Made by a program: the position numbers and the translations under genes. From contig JAJJXM010000107.1 of NCBI GenBank assembly GCA_024516155.1, positions 35,322-99,321 of the forward strand: a DNA stretch of 64,000 nucleotides. Reading direction: 5' to 3'. Each line of letters starts with the position of its first letter. Position 1 is the stretch's first letter. The stretch comes from Pyronema omphalodes (taxonomy: Eukaryota > Ascomycota > Pezizomycetes > Pezizales > Pyronemataceae). Under the pieces are notes generated by a model. That model worked only from the letters and a program-made list of their open reading frames with translations, was not told the DNA's origin and made no database searches. Of this stretch, positions 31,016-42,900 are shown piece after piece.

Positions 31016-33631
31016 TTGTTTGTTTGTTTGTTTGTTTATTCATTACTCGTATGCAACCTTATTGGTTATGACGAGAGTACAGGTTTATAGTACATGGACA
31101 GTCAAAAGCAAAAACAAAACAAAGTCCCGTCTCTACCTCCGCTGATCCTCCCTTAGGCTGTGATTTTGTGGTCCTGTCCCCACTATTACTTCGTTGGTCT
31201 TGTTGTCCAACCGCGTCTGCTGTTCCAGTGCCCTGTTCGCACAGAGGCCACCGCGCCGGGTGTCCCCTCTATCCTCCACCCTTCCCCTCCCATTTTTAAC
31301 CATTTTTCCGCCTTTATTTCCTCCACAAAGCAAAAACAAAACCAAAGCAAAGTTAAACAGCCGCCGGGCCACCCGTGCCCCCGCTCTCCTCTCCTCTCTC
31401 CCCTCCTCCGCCGGTGTCTCCTGACTCTTTGCCCTTTGAGACACCCGGGCCCGCCCTGCCCCTCTTCTCCTCCCCTCTCTCCCCTTCTCCTTCCTTCTTC
31501 CTCATCCTTCTCACTGCTCCCCCTCACCTCTCTCCCCTTCTTGTCGGTTGTGTTGTCAGTCCAAGATTGCCATTCCCAAGCACAATCTGGACGTTGATGC
31601 CTCCGCTCTTGATGACTTCTGCCCAAGTGTTCTTTGCAGAGGAGGTTGTTGTTCTGGGTTGGTGGGTATTCTTACCCCTTCCACCATTCTTCGTTGTAGG
31701 GGTCTGTTTGGTTTGTTTGTTTGTTTGTTCTCTCACTACTTGTTTGCAACCCGAAGGTTATGACAAGGGACAGATAAATACAAAAGAGAAGAAGAAAGAA
31801 ATGTAAAAGCAAAAACCCAGTCTCCACCTCTACCAGTCTCCTCCTCTTGATCGTTGTGGTTGTGGGGTCTGTCCCCACTGTTACTACGGGGGTTTCTTGT
31901 CCAAGCGCGTCTGCTGTTCCAGTGCCCTGCTTGCACAGAGGCCGCCTCGCCGGGCTCCTCCCTTTCCTCCTCCCTTCCCCTTCCATTTTTAACCATTTTT
32001 CCCTCCTTTATTTCCTCCACAAAGCAAAAACAAAACCAAAGCAAAGTTAAACAGCCGCCGGGCCACCCGCGCCCCCACTCTCCTCTCCTCTCTCACCTCC
32101 TCCGCCGGTGTCTCCTGACTCTTTGCCCTTTGAGACACCCGGGCCCGCCCTGCCCCTCTTCTCCTCCCCTCTCTCCCCTTCTCCTTCCTTCTTCCTCAGC
32201 CTCCTCGCTGCTCCCCCTCGCCTCTCTCCCCTTCTTGTCGGTGGTGTTGTCAGTCCAAGATTGCCATTCCCAAGCACAATCTGGACGTTGATGCCTCCGC
32301 TCTTGACGACTTCCGCCCAAGTCTTCTTTGCAGAGGAGGTTGTCGTTCTGGGTTGGTGGGTATTCTTTCCCCGTCCACCATTCTTTGTTGTAGGGGTCTT
32401 GCTGGGTGGCGCTGCCGTAGGTGTCGTCTCCTTCGCTTTCTGCTTCGTCCTCTGTGTAGCCTTCGCCTCCACAGTCTTCCATCCGTTCGTCTCAGCAGGG
32501 GCAGTGCTTGGGGCGTCGGGTAGAGGTGTGTCCTGAGCAGATGGACTGTCAGGGTGAGGTTCCGGTGTCGCATCGGTTGACGTGATCGCGAGGAGAGGTA
32601 GGGGGGACATAGGCTTGAGGGCATCAAGCTTGTCCTGGGCGGCGGTAGTCGCATGTTTCGAGTGCATCAGGCTTCGCACCGGTGATGTCGCTCTCAGTTT
32701 GTGGTTCACCGGTCTTCTGTTTGTCGGTGAGGTGGGTTCGGTGTTCTGGTCGCTTCCCCTTCGCTTCCTCTTGCCAGGAGGGTTGCGAACAGCGTCCAGG
32801 ACGTCCTGAATGTCATGTTGGACGACGGACAGTTGCATAGTCATCTCTTCCATCGCTGAGGAAGAGGCCGTGAGGTTCGGTGTGAGGGGGGCGCCGAAAT
32901 GACTTGTTGCTGTTCGTCGATTTTTTTCGTCAGAGCGTCTACAGCAGCCTGGAGAGCCGCTGTTTCAGCCTGTGTAGAGTTGTATGCTGCGCGCAGCTTT
33001 GTGTTTTCGTCCAGCAGAATGCTGAATTTCGTCATCATGACGTCGAATCTGTGGCGCATCTCATCGCTGTTGTTGCGTATGGTGTCATCGAGGGTATTGA
33101 AGCGTCGCTGTGTATCCCGGTGGATCTGTTGTATCCCCAGGAAGTTGGCTCCAGTGAGTCCCGCGTGGTTGTTTTCAAACAGTTGATATAGGGTGTCATA
33201 GTCGTCATCAACTGCAACTGCCTCGTTAATTGCAGGTATGAAGAAGCGACGGTAGGTTCTGAACCGGCTGTGTTCAGTTGTCGCTTGCTGCTGGTGTGTT
33301 GAAGCCGAAGGAACTGGTGATCCTGCCAAGACCATGCTCTGGAAGAGCTTTCCAGCGATGTTTCCAACAACTTCATCAACTTTTCCATCTCTTTCATCAA
33401 ATGTAGGATTAGATCCATCATGAGGAAGGTCGGCTAGAACATTGTACGCGTTTTCGGACCGTTTCGATCGTTGGGCGTTGTTCTGTCGTTGTTTTGGCGA
33501 CATTTCGTGAGGTGGGGTAAGCCAAAACTCGTGAATACTCTGATTTTGCGACAAAAGTCAACAAAAACAACGGAAAATTCCCTGAAAACTCAGAGAATAA
33601 CGTAACAGAGTGCTGCGAATCCGAATCCGAT
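31016..33631 (-). mobile_element. Composite of two ORF1-only LINE derivatives joined head to tail
   Basis: The whole block is flanked by one 14-bp TSD, GGTTAAGGGACGTA (31002-31015 and 33632-33645). On the minus strand a nearly full-length copy (33631 to about 31711, missing ~75 bp of leader) ends in its tail. A 5'-truncated second copy (about 31710 to 31016) with its own tail follows directly. No second TSD lies between the two. The two 3' stem-loops differ (31740-31768 and 31044-31073), so the parts derive from different source RNAs. Confidence 0.88.
32047..33503 (-). pseudogene. ORF1 of the composite LINE derivative (frameshifted)
   Basis: The ATG lies at 33503. The frame matches the intact ORF1 until about 32880, where a two-base insertion (GTGTGAG for GTGAG on the plus strand) shifts it. 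The rest is intact in another frame down to 32047. The hypervariable segment reads RFRTYRRFFIPAINEAVAVD, different from all other copies. Confidence 0.75.
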
Positions 33632-35456
33632 GGTTAAGGGACGTAGGACTGACCCTGAAACCCTCGAAATGTGAATTCCACACAAAAAAGACGGAATACC
33701 TGGGATACATCATCTCCCCCACAGGGTTGCAGATGGAGCCCGAGAAAATTAGGGCGGTTAAGGAATGGAAGGAACCGGTAAATGTGAAGGGAGTCCAAAG
33801 TTTCCTGGGGTTCGCCAATTTCTACCGTCGATTCATCCGGGATTTCAGCAAGATCACCACGCCATTGACACGATTGACAAAAAAACAGGTACCCTGGGAA
33901 TGGAACGACGAGACACAACGGGCCTTTGAGCAACTCAAAACGGCAATGATATCCCAACCGATCCTGCAACATTTCGACCCGGATCGGCCACTCACCCTGG
34001 AAACAGACGCCTCAGACTATGCCATCGGGGCAGTCTGCTCACAACCCGACGACTCCAACGTACTGCACCCCCTTGCCTATTTTTCAAGAAAATTAAAAGA
34101 AGCGGAGCTCAATTACGACATCCACGATAAGGAGCTCCTGGCAATAGTGGAAGCATTGGACAAATGGTCGACATACTGCAAATCGACAAAACACAGTATC
34201 CGGATACTGTCAGACCATAAAAACCTAGAGTATTGGCAAACGGAGAGGGACCTCAACCTCCGACAGGCCCGATGGGCGGAACAACTGGCTAACTATGACT
34301 TCATGATCACGTATCGTCCGGCGAAGTTGGCAGGAAAACCCGACATATTGTCCCGAGAGTCAGGAGACTCTCCCTGGGAAGGGGAGATGAAGCACCGGCA
34401 GAATCGAAGCCGAGTCCTCCTTCCCCAGGAAGTCTTTCATGTGAACGGGACACAATTGATAAGACTCACCCCGGACACCCCCCTCATTACCAAAATTCGG
34501 GAAAAGACGAAAACCGATACAGAACTCCAGGAGGTAATCCGCAAACTTCAAGAAGGGATAACCCGAGACAATAGGGTCCCCTTGGGGTTATGCGAGGAAA
34601 AGGATGGGTTACTCCTATACGAGGGATTGATATGGGTCCCTGACGACAACGACCTGAGGTTACAAATTTTACGACAACATCACGACTCCCAAGCCGCGGG
34701 GCATCCGGGAAGGGCAAGGACCTTGGAGTTGGTCAGCTGGAATTTTTATTGGCCACAACAACGACAGTATGTGACTCGATATGTCGACTACTGTGATACC
34801 TGTAAACGTATCAAGCCCATTAAGCACGCCCCCTTCGGCCTCTTACGACCGTTACAGATTCCAGAAAGACCATGGGAATCCATCTCCATGGATTTTATCA
34901 CAGGTCTTCCGGAAGATGGGGGAATGAATGCGATATGGGTGATTGTGGACCGCTTGACGAAGATGGCGCACTTCGTAGCATGTAGGGACACTATGGGACC
35001 CAGGGCACTTGCGGACGGGTTTCTCACACATGTGGTACGGGCCCACGGACTCCCCAGCCGCATCATCTCGGATCGGGGGTCCCTATTCACCTCTCAGTTC
35101 TGGAAGAGGGTTATGGAGGCAATGGGAACCACGAGGAACCTGAGTACGGCGTTTCACCCAGAGTCCGACGGACAGACAGAGAGGGTCAATGGAACAAGAC
35201 CTCAGGGCGTATTGTAACTATCAACAGGACAATTGGAACCAACTCCTTCCTATGGCGGAGTTCTGCTACAACAACTCCCGTTCAGGAACGACCAAGGTGT
35301 CCTCCTTCTTCGCAAATTACGGATATCATCCCTGTTTTACCCAGCCGCTGGGTGAAGTCGCGGAAGGAAACCCCGAGGTCTCCAAATATGTTGGCGCCCT
35401 CAACCGACTTCATGAGGATCTGAGGGCAGAGGTCCACTATGCCCAGACTGCTCATG
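33632..35456 (+). pseudogene. Gypsy A Pol, segment 2: RT end, RNase H, integrase
   Basis: It resumes after one TSD copy with RDVGLTLKPSKCEFH. RNase H is ETDASDYAIGAV. The integrase zinc domain is HHDSQAAGHPGRA ... YCDTCKRIK, and the D, D of the catalytic core are MDFITGLP and IISDRGSLF. Near 35192 eight bases are missing relative to the A2 copy, shifting the frame just after the catalytic Glu (DGQTERVN). The other frame continues to 35456, where gypsy B enters. Confidence 0.88.
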
Positions 35457-36414
35457 TGTCAAGAATCAACTTTGACATGCTCTTAGGAGCCTCCATTACG
35501 GTTGGTATCCTTTGGACACTGGGCATAACCGTGGCCGTAGGGTACCTATTTACCACGGAGAGGAAAGACTAGGAAATGACCATTGTTGGGGATCCCGAGG
35601 CTAGGGTTGATACACCTCCTCAGAAAGGAATTAACGAGAAAAGAAATAAGCGAATGAGGGATGCAAGCGAGGAATGCGGTAGGGAATAAGGGAGCGGGGA
35701 GTTAACCGGAATACCGTGAGAAAGCGAGCTATGACAACTCCGCTGTTCGAATTATGGAACCCCGGACGAACAGGGGCTTCACGATAAGAACGAACATGCT
35801 CAGTGAAACGGATCGGAAAAAAGAGTGGGGAAAAGATAGGCGAAAAAGGTGTAGGCGAAGAAGGGGTTTCGGGTATGAAAATGTCGAGGCAAGCGAGGCT
35901 CGCTTAGCTCGCGAATGGACTCGAGCGGTGAAAAGATAAAAGAATAAAAAAGGGGGAAAAGGAAGCGAAAGACATCACGTAATAGTTAGAAGTATCAGTT
36001 AGCAAACATAGTAATTACAGGTTGAGGCGTGGAGAAGGACGGGGAGGATTCTGGGAAATCCGAAGTGTCGAAGGTACGACAAAATTGACCCTCGGGCGTC
36101 GATGAAAAGAGGAGGGACGAAAAGGTATAAAGGGGGATAGATAGGACACGTAGATATTCTCCACGCAATCAATTTACTTTCAACATCCACCTCCTGCTCC
36201 CTTCATTCGTACGTCCCTTCTGTGAACGAAATCACCGAATAGGAGTAACCTCTAACCCTAACCCCAGATCCCCAACCCCGTCCACAACTTCCCTCCTTTC
36301 CCCACGTTAGAGAATTCCCCACCTAGAACTCCTTCCTGTAAAACACTCGACAGGACTACCAAAAGAACAATCGTGTTGCCTACCTCCTTGCCTGACCGCC
36401 GGTGGTGCCTAACA
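35457..36414 (+). repeat. Gypsy B 5' LTR
   Basis: It is nearly identical to 59055-60012. Its first ~115 bp encode a hydrophobic segment (open to 35572) that forms the C-terminus of ORF3 at the other LTR. TATAAAG lies at 36126-36132, and ACGCAATCAA at 36163-36172 is the complement of the primer-binding site. CTAACCCTAACCCC near 36250 resembles telomere repeats. Confidence 0.92.
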
Positions 36415-36415
36415 T

Positions 36416-36425
36416 TTGATTGCGT
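36416..36425 (+). promoter_or_regulatory. Gypsy B primer-binding site, complementary to its own LTR
   Basis: TTGATTGCGT, one base after the LTR, pairs with 36163-36172, which lies 37 nt after the start of the TATA box. The spacing is the same as in gypsy A although the LTRs are otherwise unlike. Confidence 0.75.
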
Positions 36426-37544
36426 CTCCCCCCGAGGTACCCAACACCCGACAAGATACCACTCCCTCCGACGCTGGATCCCTTCCAATTCAAGGAACTC
36501 GGCGAAGCAATCGACGAACACTCCCAACCTGCAAGCCCCGTGACCCCAGAACACCTGTCGAGACCACAAACCCCCGCTACGGACGAAAACAACTCCGGAA
36601 TGTCAACTCCGCTCGGAAACCCAGGACCCCCCTTCTCGGTGGTCCAAATGACAACGGACCAACTCCAAATGCTCCTACAACAGCTCTACCAACCTCCTCT
36701 ATCTGGGCAGCCGAAAATAGAAGACCCGGAACTGTACTACGGCGAGAGATCGAAGTTACGGGCATTCCTCATCCAATGCGAATTGAAATTCAATTGCGAG
36801 GCAAACAAATTCGACCAAGACAGTAAGAAGGTCAATTATGCCAGCGCCAGATGCAGAGGAAATGCATGGTCTTGGATCGAACCATCCATGCAAGAGGGGG
36901 TTAGCAAATATGCAACTTGGGCGGAATTCAAAACCGCCATCAGTAGGGCATTTGGGGAAGCAGACAGTAAAGAGGTGGCTCGCCGAAAGTTCAAAACGAT
37001 CAAGCAGGGAAATCGTTCCGCAGCTGCATACTGGGCGGACTTCCAGCGAATCATGGCCGACTTGGACTATAACGACGCCATGTATATCGATCAATTCCAC
37101 GATGGATTAAACGTGGAAGTCCAGAAGCATCTCGCGCTCCTGGACGAAAAACCCCGGAACATCACGGATTACGTCAACAAATCCATCGCCCTTGATAACC
37201 GGCTCTTCAACTTCCGCACGCTTCGAACCCGAAGTGACCCTCCGTATTACCGGGACTTTAGAGAGACCTCTGCCCCGTACTCACGAACTCACGACAACGT
37301 GCTACCCGAACCCACCCCAATGGAACTTGACGCAACTCGAAGATCCCGAGGCAGGGATAGACTCGAGGAAGAACGACGACGAAAGAATAATGAGTGTTTC
37401 CGGTATGGAAAGACCGGACACTTCTCTGCCCGCTGTCCCAACAAAAAGCCTTTTCCTCCGAAGAAACCTTTCCGAGCTGCAGAAACCACGATGGACGAAA
37501 GTGAGGAAACCGACGAATCGGGAAAAGAGGATCCCCAGGAGTAA
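36420..37544 (+). CDS. Gypsy B Gag (no ATG at start; zinc knuckle damaged)
   Basis: The frame of 374 codons opens after a TGA; the first ATG is only near 36600, but FQFKELGE upstream matches gypsy A. The capsid domain is IEDPELYYGERSKLRAFL to LDEKPRNITDYVNKSI. The zinc knuckle reads CFRYGKTGHFSARC: the second Cys is Tyr (TAT for TGT, a G-to-A change), which should abolish zinc binding. The gag end carries the slippery heptamer at 37520-37526. Confidence 0.82.
   Translation: MRLPPRYPTPDKIPLPPTLDPFQFKELGEAIDEHSQPASPVTPEHLSRPQTPATDENNSGMSTPLGNPGPPFSVVQMTTDQLQMLLQQLYQPPLSGQPKIEDPELYYGERSKLRAFLIQCELKFNCEANKFDQDSKKVNYASARCRGNAWSWIEPSMQEGVSKYATWAEFKTAISRAFGEADSKEVARRKFKTIKQGNRSAAAYWADFQRIMADLDYNDAMYIDQFHDGLNVEVQKHLALLDEKPRNITDYVNKSIALDNRLFNFRTLRTRSDPPYYRDFRETSAPYSRTHDNVLPEPTPMELDATRRSRGRDRLEEERRRKNNECFRYGKTGHFSARCPNKKPFPPKKPFRAAETTMDESEETDESGKEDPQE
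37520..37526 (+). other. -1 ribosomal frameshift site G_GGA_AAA, gypsy B
   Basis: Gag codons TCG GGA AAA GAG; stop TAA at 37542-37544. The -1 frame is open from here to the protease. Confidence 0.75.
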
Positions 37545-37983
37545 AGAAGACGGACACACTCCTGGGGAAGAAAAACATTAACCCGAAGCCTCCAGAAAAT
37601 CCCTTCATTATTTCAAGTATAGGGAGATACCAACGCGACGAGAAAATTATTTTAGAAGTCAGGATTCATGGAAAAAACAAAGAGACACATAAAACTACAG
37701 CTATGGTAGACTGCGGGGCTACCAAAAACTTCATAGACAAAGACTACGCCGGAAAAATCAAACTCCCCCTTGATAAAGAGACAATAGTACGAGGAGTATT
37801 GACCGTAGACGGGAGGGAAATTGCGAGCGGACCAGTCATGCACGACACCACCGTGTGGTTGACCATAAACAATCACCACGAACGAATCAAATTACACTGT
37901 ATCACCATAGGCAATTCCCCCATCATCGTAGGGTTGCCATGGCTGACAAAACACAATCCGAACATTGATTGGAAGGAAGGAAA
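37527..37983 (+). pseudogene. Gypsy B Pol, segment 1: protease
   Basis: The -1 frame contains MVDCGATKNFIDKDY, the retropepsin active site, and the second-half motif IIVGLPWLTKHN. It is interrupted at 37983 by the ORF1-only LINE derivative; the frame rejoins at 39987. Confidence 0.85.
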
Positions 37984-39972
37984 ACGACGCTACACCACAC
38001 GGCAACGGCGACCCCCCCCCCTGCATTCTCAACAACGAGCACCGAAACCCCCGGTTTTCTCATCGGATTCGGATTCGCAGCACTCTGTTACGTTATTCTC
38101 TGAATTTTCAGGGAATTCTACGTTGTTTTTGTTGACTTTTGTCGCAAAATCAGAGTTTTCACGAGTTTTGGCTTACCCCACCTCACGAAATGTCGCCAAA
38201 ACAACGACAGAACAACGCCCGACGATCGAAACGGTCCGAAAACGCGTACAATGTTCTAGCCGACCCTCCTCATGATGGATCCAATCCTACTTTTGATGGA
38301 AGAGATGGAATAGTTGACGAAGTTGATGGAAACTTCGCTGGAAAGCCCTTTCAGAGCGTGGTCTTGGCAGGATCACCAGTTCCTTCGGCTTCAACAAAGC
38401 AGCAACAGGCGACAACTGAACAAAGCCGGTTCAGCGACTACCGCCGCGCGTGTGTATCTGCAATTAATAGGGCAATTGCAGTTGACGACAACTGTGCCAC
38501 CCTAGATCAACTGTTTCATGACAACCAAGCCGAACTCACGGGAGCCAGCTTCCTGGGGATACAACAGATCCACCGGGACACACAGCGACGCTTCAATACC
38601 CTCGATGACACCATACGCAACAACAGCGATGAGATGCGCCACAGATTCGACGTCATGATGACCAAATTCAACGATCTGCTCTTCGAAAACGCGACGCAGC
38701 GCAAAGCATACGACTCTACACAGGCAGAAACAGCAGCTCTCAAGGCTGCTGTGGACGCCCTGACGAAGAAAATCGACGAACAGCAACAAGTCATTTCGGC
38801 GCCCCCCTCACCGAACCTCACGGCCTCTTCCTCAGTGATGGAAGAGATGACTATGCAACTGTCCGTCGTCCAACATGATATTCAGGATGTCCTGGACGCT
38901 GTTCGCAACCCTCCTGGCAAGAGAAAGCGAAGGGGAAGCGACCAGAACACCGAACCCACCTCACCAACGACCAGAGCACCGGTCAACCACAAACCGAGAG
39001 CTGCATCACCGGTGCGAAGCCTGATGCACTCAAAACATGCGACTACCGCTGCCCAGGACAAGCTTGATGCCCTCAAGCCTATGTCCCCCCTACCTCTCCT
39101 CGCGATCACATCGACCGAAGCGACACCGGAACCTCACCCTGACAGTCCATCTGCTCAGGACACACCTCTACCCGACGCCCCAAGCACTGCCCCTGCTGAG
39201 ACCGACGGATGGAAGACTGTGGAGGCAAAGGCCACACAGAAGAAGAAGATGAAAGCGAAGGAGACGACATCTACGGCAGCGATACCCAAACAGACCCCTA
39301 CAACAAAGAATGGTGGAAGGGGAAAGAATACCCACCAACCCAGAACGACAACCCCCTCTGCAAAGAAGACTTGGGCAGAAGTCGTCAAGAGCGGAGGCAT
39401 CAACGTCCAGATTGTGCTGGGGAATGGCAATCTTGGACTGACAACACCACCGACAAGAAGGGGAGAGAGGCGAGGGGGAGCAGCGAGAAGGCTGAGGAAG
39501 AAGGAAGGAGAAGGGGAGAGAGGGGAGGAGAGGAGGGGCAGGGCTGGCCCGGGTGTCTTAAAGGGCAAAGAGTCAGGAGACACCAGCGGAGGAGTTGAGA
39601 GAGGAGAGGAGAGGGGGGGCGTAGGTGGCCCGGCGGCTGTTTAACTTTGCTTTGGTTTTGTTTTTGCTTTGTGGAGGAAATAAAGGTGGAAAAACGGTTA
39701 AAAAAGGGAGGGGAAGGGTGGAGGAAATGGGGGAACGACCCGGCGAGGTGGCCTGCGAGCGTACAGGGCTCCTGGAACAGACGACGCTTGACGAACAAAA
39801 GCACAACGAGACTTGGGGGTCTACAACCCCACACCCTAACGACAAGCTCTGGGGCATACCCAGTGAGAGCTCGGCCTGACACCCGGGTTTCTTAATTTTG
39901 TATTTACTGTAGATTCCGCCATAACCTTACGGTTGGATGCGTGTATGAGTTAATAAATAAATAAATAAATAA
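37984..39972 (+). mobile_element. ORF1-only LINE derivative, copy 3 (full length)
   Basis: It is flanked by the 14-bp TSD TGGAAGGAAGGAAA (37970-37983 and 39973-39986) and ends in an (AATA)n tail, unlike the (ACAA)n of copy 2. Its 3' stem-loop is at 39917-39941. Excision restores gypsy B pol exactly. Confidence 0.92.
38190..39644 (+). CDS. ORF1 protein of LINE derivative copy 3, intact (485 aa)
   Basis: It has the same length and architecture as 23768-25222: basic N-terminus, hypervariable patch (RFSDYRRACVSAINRAIAVD), coiled coil, basic cluster and Gly/Arg tail. A second small variable spot is seen in the coiled coil (NDLLFENATQRKAYD versus NVLLGENTKLRAAYD). The open frame at full length in two separate copies argues that the protein is maintained. 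Confidence 0.75.
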   Translation: MSPKQRQNNARRSKRSENAYNVLADPPHDGSNPTFDGRDGIVDEVDGNFAGKPFQSVVLAGSPVPSASTKQQQATTEQSRFSDYRRACVSAINRAIAVDDNCATLDQLFHDNQAELTGASFLGIQQIHRDTQRRFNTLDDTIRNNSDEMRHRFDVMMTKFNDLLFENATQRKAYDSTQAETAALKAAVDALTKKIDEQQQVISAPPSPNLTASSSVMEEMTMQLSVVQHDIQDVLDAVRNPPGKRKRRGSDQNTEPTSPTTRAPVNHKPRAASPVRSLMHSKHATTAAQDKLDALKPMSPLPLLAITSTEATPEPHPDSPSAQDTPLPDAPSTAPAETDGWKTVEAKATQKKKMKAKETTSTAAIPKQTPTTKNGGRGKNTHQPRTTTPSAKKTWAEVVKSGGINVQIVLGNGNLGLTTPPTRRGERRGGAARRLRKKEGEGERGEERRGRAGPGVLKGKESGDTSGGVERGEERGGVGGPAAV

Positions 39973-42900
39973 TGGAAGGAAGGAAAGGTAACCTTCGACT
40001 CCGAAAAATGTGCAAGGGAATGCTTGGATCTGTCCCCCCACGCCAAAACTGTCCCGGAGGAAGCAGCAATCCGACTGTACCAACGCAATTTTAACCCAGA
40101 AGGAAACCGCAGCCTGGACCGAAGTACTGAAGACGGTGACGAGTACCCCAGCGAAAATGACGACATTTGTCTTGTTCACGACCAAGAAGGAAAACCAGAG
40201 GAGGGCACGAGTGGAGATATCCGGAATGCCCTCACGCTCCAACAACCTTCCGCTCCCGACGAATACTACGAAATAGCCGAGACCTCAAGCGAGAAACCCA
40301 AAGAAGTCATAAACGAGAATGTTCCCAACAAGCCAAAACCCGAGGATGTTGTCCCAAAGGAATACCATGACTATCTGAGGGTCTTTACGGAAAAGGGGAA
40401 TAGCTCACAACCTCCCCACCGTCATCAGGATCATAGAATACCCTTGATAGACGACAAGATGCCTCCGTTTGAACCTTTACGAGCGCTGGATGAAAATAGG
40501 CTACAAGCCTTAAAAGAATACATCGATGACAGTTTAAGAAAGGGATGGATACGTAGCTCTACATCTCCCGCAGGAGCCCCCATCCACTTCGTAAAAAAGA
40601 AAGACGGAGGCCTCCGGCTGTGCGTGGATTATCGAGGACTCAACGCTATCACCATAAAAGATAGGACTCCGTTACCACTAATCGGGGAAGCGTTGGATAG
40701 GTTGGCAAAAGCAAAGGTTTATACCAAACTGGACGTACGAGACGCCTACCACAACCTCCGAATAGCAAAAGGCGACGAGTGCAAGACCGCGTTCAGGACA
40801 AAATATGGGTTGTTTGAATACCTCGTCATGCCGTTCGGCTTAACCAATGCCCCGGCCTCGTTCCAACGCTGGATGAATGAAGTGTTGAGTGACTATTTGG
40901 ACATCTTCTGTATCGCGTATCTCGACGATATCCTAATCTACTCGGATGACATGGAAGCCCATCGAAAACATGTGCGCCTTATCTTGGAAAGAATCAGACA
41001 AGTGGGCCTTAACCTGAAGGCGAGCAAGTGTGAATTCCATACCAACAAGACAGAATACCTCGGGTACATCATTGCCCCAGACGGGATATCCATGGACCCG
41101 GAGAAGATAAGAGCCGTAAAAGATTGGCAGAAACCTAGCAATGTAAAGGGAATCCAGAGTTTTCTGGGGTTCGCGAACTTTTATCGCCGGTTCATAAGAG
41201 ATTTCAGTAAAATCACTACCCCCCTCACCAGGCTCATACGAAAAGATGCACCGTTCATATGGGACGACGCAGCCCAACAAGCATTCGACAGCTTAAAGCA
41301 GGCTATGATCTCTCAACCAATCTTAAAACATTTCGAACCTACTCACCCACTCACACTGGAAACCGACGCTTCGGATTACGCCATTGGAGCAGTCTGCTCT
41401 CAGCCCGATGAAGACGGAATCCTACACCCTTTAGGATACTTCTCCCGCAAATTGAAGGATGCCGAACGTAACTACGACATTCATGACAAGGAACTCCTAG
41501 CCATCGTAGAAAGCCTCCAGAAATGGGCTACGTACTGTAAGAGCACTCAGCACCAGATTAAAATCCTCACCGACCATAAGAATCTGGAGTACTGGAAAAC
41601 GAAAAAAGACCTCAACCTGTGTCAGGCACGGTGGGGCGAAGTCCTCGCTAATTACGACTTCACCATTGTTTATCGGCCAGGAAAATTAGCGGGAAATCCG
41701 GACATCTTATCTCGCGAGTCAGGAGACTCGCCCTGGGAAGGGGAGGCAAAACATCGGCAGAATAAAGACCGCATACTACTGCCAGAACAATCTTTCTCGG
41801 CTAGTGTAGTAAGCCTAGCAAAACCCTCGCCTAACCCAAACGATTCTCGGCTAGACACCTCCGTGTTTAAACCTACCAATTTAGCGCCTATGCCCAGCCT
41901 AGAAGCGTACGCAACAAGTGTAACCCGATTACGTGAAGACGAAGCACTGCTAGCCACAATAAAAGAAAAAATGGTGGAGGATCAGGAAATTCAGGGGATA
42001 CTAACGAAACTACGAAACGGGGAGAAACAAGACACCAGAGTGGCGCTAGGACTTTGCAAGGAAGAAGAGGGGCTGCTAACATACGAAGGACTCATCTGGA
42101 TTCCCCAAGATGACGAATTGCGACTAAAAATCCTACACGACCATCACGACGCGTTAACCGCAGGACACCCAGGAAGAGCTCGAACGCTGGAACTGATTAC
42201 TCGAAAATACTATTGGCCGCAATAACGTCAGTACATCCAACGATACGTCGACAATTGCGACATGTGCAAGCGAATCAAACCCATCCGTCACGCCCCTTTC
42301 GGACTACTGAAACCCCTACAGTTACCAACAAGACCTTGGGACTCCATTTCTATGGACTTCATCACTGGGTTACCAGAAGTCGGAGGAGACAATGCATTGT
42401 GGGTAATTGTTGACCGGTCAACAAAGATGGCACACTTCGTGGCCTGCAAAGAAACCATGACCCCCCAAGACCTAGCGGAGGGGTTCGTCCAACACGTTGT
42501 GCGCCCCCACGGTCTTCCAGGCAGCATTGTGTCAGATCGAGGGTCACTATTTACATCGAAATTCTGGAAGCAGATTATGGAGACTATGGGCACCACTCGA
42601 AGCCTCAGTACGTCGTTCCACCCAGAAACTGATGGACAAACGGAAAGAACAAACGCTACCCTCGAACAATACCTCCGTGCCTACTGCAACTACCAACAGG
42701 ACAACTGGAAGACCCTCCTGCCCATCGCGGAATTCTGCTATAACAATACCAAATCAGAAACATTGGGCCTAACACCCTTCTTCGCTAACTATGGATACCA
42801 CCCCCGATTCCAACCAGACCTTAGTGCCGCAAGGGAGCCCACCCCCGCGGCTATCACGTACATCGGCACATTGAAAAACTTGCACCAACAACTACAAGCA

